Source of the DNA: Blastocatellia bacterium
Lineage (GTDB): Bacteria; Acidobacteriota; Blastocatellia; Pyrinomonadales; Pyrinomonadaceae
Reading direction: 5' to 3'
Assembly (NCBI GenBank): GCA_003175865.1
Contig: PSRF01000228.1
Location: forward strand, 1-6,209
Length of the DNA stretch: 6,209 nucleotides
Shown here: positions 1 to 6,100 of the stretch, one piece after another
How positions within the stretch are numbered: the first letter of the stretch is position 1
Layout of the letters: every line of letters starts with the position of its first letter
Notes under the pieces: generated by a model
The model's input: the letters and a program-made list of their open reading frames with translations, nothing else
Told to the model about the DNA's origin: nothing
The model's database searches: none
Position numbers and translations under genes: made by a program

Positions 1-1240
1 TGGTCGACTGAACGACGAATATGTCCGCCTTGTCTGTACCGGCGCCCTTATTAGCGAAGGTTACGTAGACGTTGCCGTTGACCGGATTGATCGCAGCATG
101 GGGGAACTCACTGCTGCGGAAACCTGAGGCAGTAGCGGTTCCTTGTCTAATGCCCGTTAAGCCCAGATCACCGTTAGTTCCACCAACGAGGCCAGTGACG
201 ACTGCCACTGGTGCACCGAACGTCAGGCCCTGATCGGTTGACTTTCGCACCTGAATGCTCGTCCCGGCCCACCAAAAAGCGTAGACGGAGTGATCAGGAG
301 CAACGTCGACGAAAGCACCTTGATTACCGGAAGCAATCAGGGTACCGCCACTGGGACCAAACGTATTGCCGTTGTCAGTTGAGCGGAAGAAAAAGATTCC
401 GTTGCCACTACCGAAGTCGCGTTCGACGTGGTAGACATTACCGTTACCGGCACCTGGATAGTTATCAACGACGATCCATTCTTTGTCCTGGGTACCTGAC
501 TTTCCTGGTGCTCCCTGGACGGGTGCCGACCACGTCACACCGTTGTCGTCGGAATGAAATATGTCGACACCTGAGCCGGAGAATTGAAGTGTCGAAAAGA
601 AGATTCGGCCATTACTTTCATTCCGGGCCATCACCGGATCGCCCGCATCGCCGTTTGGGTTTGTAGGTAACGTTCCGCCGTCGGTGAAGGTTGCTCCTCC
701 GTCAGTGGAACGAGAAAACCCGGTGAACTTATTTGTACCTCCCGAGTTTGACCCCGAGTCGTTGAAGCCAACGACTACAGTGTTGCCGAAAGCAACGAGC
801 GTGGTTTCGCTTTGAGTAAAGTTCGCAGTACCGGTTGCACCAGTATTGTTATTCGTTAGGGCGTCGTTGGGTGAAACCACAGGAACATCGCCGCCTTGAG
901 GCGGAAACTCGCCGGCTTTCTCGCGTTCGAGGAAAAGGTCGTAATCAAATGGTCCGTAGACCTCCTGGGATGCAGCAGCTGTTTCTCCAACTTTTGAGTT
1001 TTCGTCTTCGTCCTCGTCATCATCGTCGCGGAGCGGAAGCCAATTGTTTACCAAGTTGATTTTGGCGCTGCTTTTGTCGCTTGAACGTTTGTGTTTTCCA
1101 CCGGGTTGAGTGCGAACCGTTTTGTTGTTGCTCGCTTTGCTTCTCGATCCTGAAAAAATTGACATCAAGACAAAACTTAAAACGAGAGGGAGTACGATGA
1201 GGATGCGAATAACAGTCGAGTGTAGCCGTGGGTTTCTCAT
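1..1240 (-). CDS. Secreted BNR/Asp-box repeat protein (sialidase-like beta-propeller), 3' end missing
   Basis: An open frame of 413 codons runs from an ATG at 1240 off the left edge without a stop, so the C-terminus is missing. Seen: a basic N-terminus and a hydrophobic segment at residues 11-29 (VIRILIVLPLVLSFVLMSIF), consistent with a signal peptide or N-terminal anchor. A low-complexity stretch follows with an acidic run at 72-80 (DDDDEDEDE). From about 130 on, the protein is rich in Gly, Asn, Thr and Asp and carries four Asp-boxes of the S-x-D-x-G-x-T-F/W type: STDGGATF at 178, SDDNGVTW at 230, STDNGNTF at 287 and STDQGLTF at 334. Spacing of about 47-57 residues fits successive propeller blades. 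Known: Asp-boxes mark sialidase-fold propellers, including many non-enzymatic exported proteins. I see no sialidase catalytic motif such as the Arg-Ile-Pro triad, so sialidase activity should not be assumed. The start is supported by AAGGAG five bases upstream. Confidence 0.85.
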   Translation of the reverse strand, partial: MRNPRLHSTVIRILIVLPLVLSFVLMSIFSGSRSKASNNKTVRTQPGGKHKRSSDKSSAKINLVNNWLPLRDDDDEDEDENSKVGETAAASQEVYGPFDYDLFLEREKAGEFPPQGGDVPVVSPNDALTNNNTGATGTANFTQSETTLVAFGNTVVVGFNDSGSNSGGTNKFTGFSRSTDGGATFTDGGTLPTNPNGDAGDPVMARNESNGRIFFSTLQFSGSGVDIFHSDDNGVTWSAPVQGAPGKSGTQDKEWIVVDNYPGAGNGNVYHVERDFGSGNGIFFFRSTDNGNTFGPSGGTLIASGNQGAFVDVAPDHSVYAFWWAGTSIQVRKSTDQGLTFGAPVAVVTGLVGGTNGDLGLTGIRQGTATASGFRSSEFPHAAINPVNGNVYVTFANKGAGTDKADIFVVQST

Positions 1241-1245
1241 TTTTT

Positions 1246-1251
1246 CTCCTT
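1246..1251 (-). promoter_or_regulatory. Ribosome binding site of the Asp-box gene
   Basis: On the minus strand AAGGAG is followed by five A residues and then the ATG at 1240. This is a strong Shine-Dalgarno match and fixes the start ahead of the in-frame Met at residue 26. No convincing -35/-10 promoter pair was found further upstream. Confidence 0.8.
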
Positions 1252-1838
1252 ACACCAGAGGGTTAAGAAAAGCGCTCTACTGTGCGGCCGTTCCTAACCA
1301 TCCATCGGGCATGTGAAAGATCAGGTCGGGTTGACGGGGGATGTTTCGATTCTCTTTCGCAAGCATCGCCGCTTGCCGTCGGTTAAGAAAAAAACAACGA
1401 GTGATGTTTGTTTGCGGTTAGCAGCGACGCGGTTTGGGGCGCGAGCGTCTATGTACGTGACTATTTTGTTGTTCTTTTGAAGAGGTATTTCTGAAGTTGA
1501 TCAGTTCTTAATTGGCCGCCTATCCCGGTATAGCTGAGGGAAACGTAAGCGGTGACGCCTAAACAAACCGAGACGAAGAGGTGATAACTGCAATTCTTTG
1601 AACTGAGAATCAGCTCTTCCATGACAAAGACATTTAGCCTGGCAAAGCTCTGATTTTTGTGGGCGGGATGCTAGTCGAATTGGCTACGAAGGTCAATACT
1701 ATTTTTGGAGAGAAATTCGAAAATTTGGTCTCGATAAGCTGGGCGAAGTTTTGTTTTGAGGTGCCGTTCAAGTTCGGGACGAAGAGCGGGGAGGAATTGA
1801 GGGATCGTGCACGGGCGGTTTCGGGCGCATGGTGAGAT
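1252..1838. other. Gene-poor spacer with no recognisable feature
   Basis: This stretch separates the DUF4159 gene from the Asp-box gene. I see no tRNA fold, no clear terminator and no standard promoter. Short open frames exist: 53 codons on the minus strand at 1461-1622, 55 codons on the plus strand at 1668-1835, and a 69-codon minus frame at 1634-1843 opposite the latter. None has a ribosome binding site or recognisable product. The word GGTTAAGAAAA occurs twice on the plus strand, near 1260 and 1380, which may be chance. The promoter of the Asp-box gene should lie here but I could not place it. Confidence 0.5.
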
Positions 1839-1873
1839 GCCAATCGAAAATCAGAAATCTAAAATCTAAAATT
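1839..1873 (-). repeat. Degenerate 7-bp tandem array just after the DUF4159 stop
   Basis: Read on the minus strand, five successive 7-base units follow the stop codon after four bases: AATTTTA, GATTTTA, GATTTCT, GATTTTC and GATTGGC. The units keep a GATTTT core at an exact period of seven. No hairpin is formed. The array is AT-rich against its surroundings. It resembles in style the short tandemly repeated heptanucleotides known from some cyanobacteria, but the unit differs and relatedness is not implied. A second array of the same period lies at 3064-3119. Confidence 0.65.
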
Positions 1874-1877
1874 TCAG

Positions 1878-2723
1878 TCAGTGGCTCATTGCGTAGATCA
1901 CAACATTGATTCCTAATTTGTAAGCCGGCAATCCGTATTTGACGGGATAGCTCGGATCGTTAATCCATTCCCACGCATCACCAAGATCGCAGTTGAATGA
2001 GATGAACGTAACGATGCGACTGTGCGGATCTTCAACGCCCATGTAATGAGGAACGATGCCACCCTTTTCCGACGTTACACCGCGCTGGGCGTTGTAAATA
2101 TTAGGTACCTGGACAACTTCTTCGACGTCGAGATAGGAATGGAAGATTGGATGCGACAGTGGCAAGTCTTTCGGTGTGTAACCACCCTCAGGCCAAATCT
2201 TTTTGAGCTGTGTTTCCAGGTTTTCCCATTCGTACACGCCCCAGAAATCGTCAAAGAACATGAACCCACCGCGCGCTACATATTCTCGCAGGCGTGCTGC
2301 TTGTTCATCCGACAATTCGAGAAACCCGGGCTCGACAAAATAGATGATCGGATAGTCGAAAATCCGATCGTCCATGATGGGAATTTGTTCCGGGCGTGGG
2401 GCGATCTTGAGATTTGTGCCAGCCCATTCGCGCAGACCGACTATAAAGTTGTTATCTGCGTTCGGATAATCAGTGGACCACGTGCCACCGCGGCGTCCGT
2501 AGTACCCATATCCATACGCGCGTGCAGGGGAATCGTAGATCGTGCGCACGAAAGTGTACTCCCCAAACGATGCTCCGGTCTGATCATTGGGTAGTCCTTC
2601 ATTGCGACGACGCTGACGGAAGTTTTGAAAATCGTCCGGACTCTGACCCACCGTCGTCAGTAATGTGAGTGCGAGTAACGCGAGAGAGACCAGCGCTTTA
2701 TATCGATGCTGCTTTAAAAACAT
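1878..2723 (-). CDS. Exported DUF4159-family protein
   Basis: Complete gene of 281 residues. Residues 1-27 form a signal peptide: a basic start, then a Leu/Ala-rich core (LVSLALLALTLLTTV) ending near VGQS. The mature part matches my recollection of the DUF4159 pattern: FVRTIYDSP at 58-66; NADNNFIVGLREWAGTNLKI at 88-107; DYPIIYFVEPG at 123-133; a helix followed by GGFMFFDDFWG at 152-162; LPLSHPIFH at 187-195; and CDLGDAWEW at 245-253. Known: DUF4159 is thought to have a fold like class I glutamine amidotransferases, but I see no obvious catalytic Cys-His-Glu triad. It often occurs near MoxR, BatA-type and DUF4175-type genes of envelope clusters; here it lies 430 bp downstream of a DUF4175-like gene on the same strand. 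Molecular function is unknown. The start is supported by AGGGG eight bases upstream and by the signal peptide. Confidence 0.88.
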   Translation of the reverse strand: MFLKQHRYKALVSLALLALTLLTTVGQSPDDFQNFRQRRRNEGLPNDQTGASFGEYTFVRTIYDSPARAYGYGYYGRRGGTWSTDYPNADNNFIVGLREWAGTNLKIAPRPEQIPIMDDRIFDYPIIYFVEPGFLELSDEQAARLREYVARGGFMFFDDFWGVYEWENLETQLKKIWPEGGYTPKDLPLSHPIFHSYLDVEEVVQVPNIYNAQRGVTSEKGGIVPHYMGVEDPHSRIVTFISFNCDLGDAWEWINDPSYPVKYGLPAYKLGINVVIYAMSH

Positions 2724-2731
2724 TCCTCGAG

Positions 2732-2736
2732 CCCCT
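2732..2736 (-). promoter_or_regulatory. Probable ribosome binding site of the DUF4159 gene
   Basis: On the minus strand AGGGG sits eight bases before the ATG at 2723. A second purine run, GAGGA, directly abuts the ATG and is too close to serve as the main site. No alternative start keeps the signal peptide intact. Confidence 0.5.
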
Positions 2737-2805
2737 GGTTCAACAAATAATCTTTCATTTATTCATCATTCGCGAATTCAAATTTGGTGGTGCAACGCTT
2801 GAATA

Positions 2806-2825
2806 CCACCAACGGCAGTTGGTGG
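2806..2825. repeat. Left hairpin of the inverted element
   Basis: Perfect 8-bp stem, CCACCAAC against GTTGGTGG, closed by a GGCA loop on the plus strand. Its left arm can instead pair with TTGGTGGT at 2784-2791, and its right end overlaps a small GGACT/AGTCC stem at 2824-2838, so these pairings exclude one another. It lies 83 bases upstream of the DUF4159 start and would be in that gene's leader if read through. Confidence 0.75.
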
Positions 2826-2857
2826 ACTCTTAAAGTCCTTTTTATAAGAGAACAGAA

Positions 2858-2930
2858 AAGAAGTTTACGCGCTTGCGAAAGCAACTTGAGTCTTACATTT
2901 CAAGATCGTTCGCGAGCGCGTAAACTTCTT
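2858..2930. repeat. Central inverted repeat with 22-bp arms
   Basis: Arms at 2858-2879 and 2909-2930 share the core AAGTTTACGCGCT and are complementary at 21 of 22 positions. A 29-base interior contains a further 5-bp stem, CTTGA at 2885-2889 with TCAAG at 2900-2904, centred on the same point. The one mismatch would be a U-G wobble in a plus-strand RNA and a C-A mismatch in a minus-strand RNA. No T-run follows either arm closely, so a standard intrinsic terminator is unlikely. Confidence 0.85.
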
Positions 2931-2962
2931 CGTGCGTTTGTTGTAGAAAAGACCTGAACCAT

Positions 2963-2982
2963 CCACTCACTTCCGTGAGTGG
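2963..2982. repeat. Right hairpin of the inverted element
   Basis: Perfect 8-bp stem, CCACTCAC against GTGAGTGG. In the minus-strand (gene-sense) direction the loop is GGAA, a GNRA-type tetraloop. AACCA and TGGTT at 2957-2961 and 2991-2995 can form an outer helix. It mirrors the left hairpin at the same distance from the element's centre and differs from it by two compensated base pairs. It lies about 170 bases after the stop of the DUF4175-like gene and could act in that transcript's 3' region. Confidence 0.8.
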
Positions 2983-3063
2983 TATTTCCCTGGTTGCACT
3001 TCGAAGTTGAACCACCATTTATCATTATTCGTTTACGAAGCCAGCGGTTGTCGTCTTTGTCGG

Positions 3064-3119
3064 TGAAAATAATCAAGTGAAAATGAGAAATGAAAGCTGA
3101 TAAATCATAAACGATAAAT
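3064..3119 (-). repeat. Degenerate 7-bp tandem array after the DUF4175-like gene
   Basis: Read on the minus strand, eight consecutive 7-base units fit an exact frame: ATTTATC, GTTTATG, ATTTATC, AGCTTTC, ATTTCTC, ATTTTCA, CTTGATT and ATTTTCA. The shared theme is an ATTT start with a C near the end. The array begins 34 bases after the stop of the DUF4175-like gene. The sequence at 3013-3033 may hold three more related units (AACGAAT, AATGATA, AATGGTG), separated from the main array by unrelated bases. No function can be read from it. Confidence 0.55.
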
Positions 3120-3153
3120 TTCTTCCTCGTTACCAATGAACAAAGTTCGCGAC

Positions 3154-6100
3154 TCATTGACGAGTCTTTGCACCAGAGAGTCTTCGATAATATTCTTCAA
3201 CTGCTTTCCGATATTTTTCTGGAGCAGAGCCTTCATCCCGCAGACGCAAGTTGGTACGACCGCTTTGAAGTTGGAGCTGTCTACTCAACTCAAGCTCGAG
3301 TTGACGCAACGGTTCGATTACATCCGCCTTCAACAACGCTGCGGTTGCAGCATCGCCTTCCATATGTCCATCCGCCAACCGCTGTAATTCTTTAATAGCG
3401 TCATCGAAACGGATGACTGGTCCAGTCGCCGTCGGCCCAATCTGTCTTCGAAGTTCCTGCGCTTCACGCAGCCACTCACGAATTTCTGAGGGTAGTTGTC
3501 GATTGTCGCCCCAATTACCACCGCCCCATTGAGACCCGCTGTATGATTGATTGTTTCGCTGTCCACCCGGCGAGCCATCTTGTGAGCCACCCTGTTGTGG
3601 TCCTGACTGTCCTTGTTGGCCTTGTTGATTTGGCTGGCCCGACTGCTGTGCGGACTGTTGTCCCTGCTGTAGTCCACGCTGCGAACCTTGCTGCTGTCCT
3701 TGTCGGTTTTGATTGCCATTGCGTGCGTTCTCATCCAAACGACGACGCAGAGACTCGAGGTTATCTGCGAGTTGTCGCGTGCGGTCCAACGTGTCTTCAG
3801 CGTTGTTCCCGGCGGACGACCGCGCGCTCTGTTCCGCCGCCTGCAGACGTTCCGAAACGTTATTCAAACTTCGTTCAATTGCGCGCTCATCGTTTCGCGC
3901 ATTGCCGCTCTGAGCACCATTCAGATTCTGTTTGCCCTCGCGAATTCTTTCCGCCACACGATCGCGCGCGATCGAGTCTGCTGCATCTTTCAACTGGCGA
4001 CCTGCACGCTGTTGTCCCATCCCACGAGCTGCCCCTTCGAGATCCTGCTGCAAATTATTCACTGAATCCGCAAGGGTGTCTTTGCGTTCCGCCAATTGCT
4101 CACGCGCTTTTCTCGAGTTTTCATCCTGGCCGTTTTGGCCGCCGCGCCGTGCGAGGTTCTCTACATCTTTGGCGATCTCACGTTGGCGTGCAGCCGCTTG
4201 CGCCGCACGTTGACGTAAGTCACTGATTTGATCACGACCAGACTGTCCACTGCGCGTGTTTTGTTGACCGGCTGCAGACCCATTCATCTGTTGCAGTCGT
4301 TCCTGTGCCTGACGGAGTCGATCCAACGCGCGCTCGTTTTGTGAGATTGCTTCACCGGAATTCGTACGCCCCGCAGCTTGCGCTTTTTGCATCTCGTCGG
4401 CGGTTTGATTCAACTGTCGACTGAGTTCCTGCAGTTCTGGATCACGTCGTTCACGAGACAAGCGTTCAAGTTCACGTGCTGCGCGACGAGCTTCGTCAAT
4501 TAATTCCTGTTGTTGTCGCTGATTTCCGCTGGAGCCATTTGCGGGACCCTGTTGCGCGCGTCGTCTCTGTTCCTCAATCGCTTGTTCCTGACGTCGTGCA
4601 AGTTCTTCGAGACGCCGTTCGGCTTCACTCTTCTGCTGTTCAGCTTGTTGACGTTGCTCGCGTTGCACGGTCTCGTACTGGTTCTTCATCTTGTCCAGTT
4701 CGAGTTCAAACAACCCAGCGAGCTCCTGTTGTTGACGCTGCGCACCACCGCCGCCACTGCTCTGATTACCAAAAGCGACTTGCACCTGACGGAAGATCGC
4801 ATCAGCAGCAAGTAGTTTTTGCAGTGCGCGTTGTTCGGGTGGTAGTGCATCCTTGCCGGATTGCTGACGCAGTGGTGAGGGAGCGCCTTCCATCTCTTTC
4901 GCAGCCTGACGAAGATCCTCCGCCATTTCCGCTACTTGTTTTTGACCTTCAAGATCTCGACGGCCCATTCGATCGATAAACTCGAGTGTGTCAGTACGAA
5001 GTTTTTCCTGTCCCGCCGCAACGGTCTCATATCCATCTTTGCGTTCCTGATCGGAGTACTTCTCACTCTCGCGAATTAACTTGTGCGTTGCAGCGATCAA
5101 ATCCTTCTGTCGTCGCGACAAAGCATTCTGATCCTGATCTCCCCCGCCCTGCCCACCGCCACCTTGTTGCTGCGACTGACGGTATTCCATTTCAAACGGC
5201 TTCACTTCGATGAAGTAAATGTCGCTGGTTGCTTCGTTATTTGCGTCGCGAGCCTTGGCAAAATACGAGATGAAGTCACCAGGTTTGAGATTGAACTCCT
5301 CGAGGAAGAAGGTGTAGGCACCCGTCAGAGTGCGGGCCGACTCATGCGTGAGTTGTTGAAGATTGACCTTCTTTTCTTCGCCACCGTTAACGGAGAAATG
5401 GAGATCCATCGACAGAACACCATAATCGTCTTCTGCACGCGCCTGCGTGAAAACCTCTTCAAGGTTCGTCGCTTTTCGATCGCGTCCAGGCTTATCAAAC
5501 GAGATGGTTGGAGGTTGATCTTCAAGAATCGTTACGTCGTATTCGTTTGAACCGCGATAACTCTCTCCATCGAGGCTTACGAGCTCGATGTAATAAGTTG
5601 AGTTGCCGCTGACTGTGAGTTCACCAACAAAGTCGCTGCCTTGTTGGTGCATTTCCGATTTGCGTCCATCCTGGAAAACAATTCTTGCTGCGCGAACCCT
5701 TCCGGTGAGATGAGTTGCGATTGTTGCGACTGTACCTTTGAGAGCAGCGATGTCGCCGCCGTCTTCCAACACCTTGGCGGGCAGATGTGTGAAAGAGGGA
5801 AAGTTGAGCGTTATGTCGAGTTGTTTGACGTACGGCAGATCCACGACAGTCAGTTTGAACACCTCGGACTTAACTGTGTTCGACTCAACGAAGTATTCCA
5901 TCGAATCCTGAATGTTGAAGATCGAGAAGCGAAAATCGTTGCGTGCTTTCGCAGGCTCCATTGTTTGGCCCTGAAAGTCATCTTTTGACCCGAGCCTCCT
6001 TGCATAGATGGTAACGGCTTGTGAGTCGAAATTAATGAGTGTGGCGAGGATGTCCTGGTCCGAGCCTTTTGGAACACGGGCCGTTCCGGGTTTCACTTTT

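Larger units (their letters stand above)
2784..3018. repeat. Symmetrical inverted REP/BIME-like element between the DUF4175-like and DUF4159 genes
   Basis: The two halves are diverged inverted copies of each other around position 2894. Read from outside to centre, each half holds GGTGG, then TGCAAC, then GAA or GAAA followed by TACCAC, an 8-bp-stem hairpin (2806-2825 left, 2963-2982 right), a 32-base spacer, and a 22-base arm (2858-2879 left, 2909-2930 right). The two 32-base spacers match at 16 of 32 positions without gaps. The right half has about 14 extra bases, including the perfect palindrome ACTTCGAAGT at 2998-3007. Known: REP elements are short hairpins often arranged as inverted pairs (BIMEs) and moved in trans by RAYT (TnpA-REP) transposases. 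The architecture fits, but family membership is inferred. No transposase gene is in the window and no clear target-site duplication is visible. Confidence 0.7.

Noticed and set aside
211..1059. Plus-strand frames of 151 and 74 codons opposite the Asp-box gene
   Set aside because: Arg/His-rich shadow translations of the minus-strand propeller coding sequence, which is open throughout with four Asp-boxes.
2022..2594. 190-codon plus-strand frame opposite the DUF4159 gene
   Set aside because: Lies antisense inside a gene with a clear signal peptide and conserved motifs; the translation shows no domain features.
2824..2843. GGACT/AGTCC stem followed by TTTTT on the plus strand, like a small intrinsic terminator
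   Set aside because: The stem has only five pairs, there is no plus-strand gene to terminate, and the sequence belongs to the spacer of the inverted element.
2854..2951. AGAAAAG at 2854-2860 and 2945-2951 as a possible target-site duplication around the central repeat
   Set aside because: It is not flush with the repeat ends (it overlaps the left arm and lies 14 bases beyond the right arm), and a 7-base A-rich match is likely by chance.
2784..3018. CRISPR array
   Set aside because: The repeats are inverted rather than direct, there are only two copies, and there are no regular unique spacers or cas genes.
2900..3157. 85-codon minus-strand frame whose ATG overlaps the stop of the DUF4175-like gene (ATGA)
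   Set aside because: The overlap looks like translational coupling, but the frame runs through the heptad array and half of the inverted element, has no recognisable product and ends inside the central repeat. Its openness is better explained by chance.
3543..4979. Several plus-strand frames of 93-227 codons opposite the coiled-coil gene
   Set aside because: They mirror the Gln/Arg-rich composition of the minus-strand gene, giving Val/Leu/Cys-rich nonsense, and lack ribosome binding sites.
6094..6096. GTG as the start codon of the DUF4175-like protein
   Set aside because: The same frame continues to the right edge without a stop, no ribosome binding site precedes it, and the upstream residues fit the family's membrane-proximal region.
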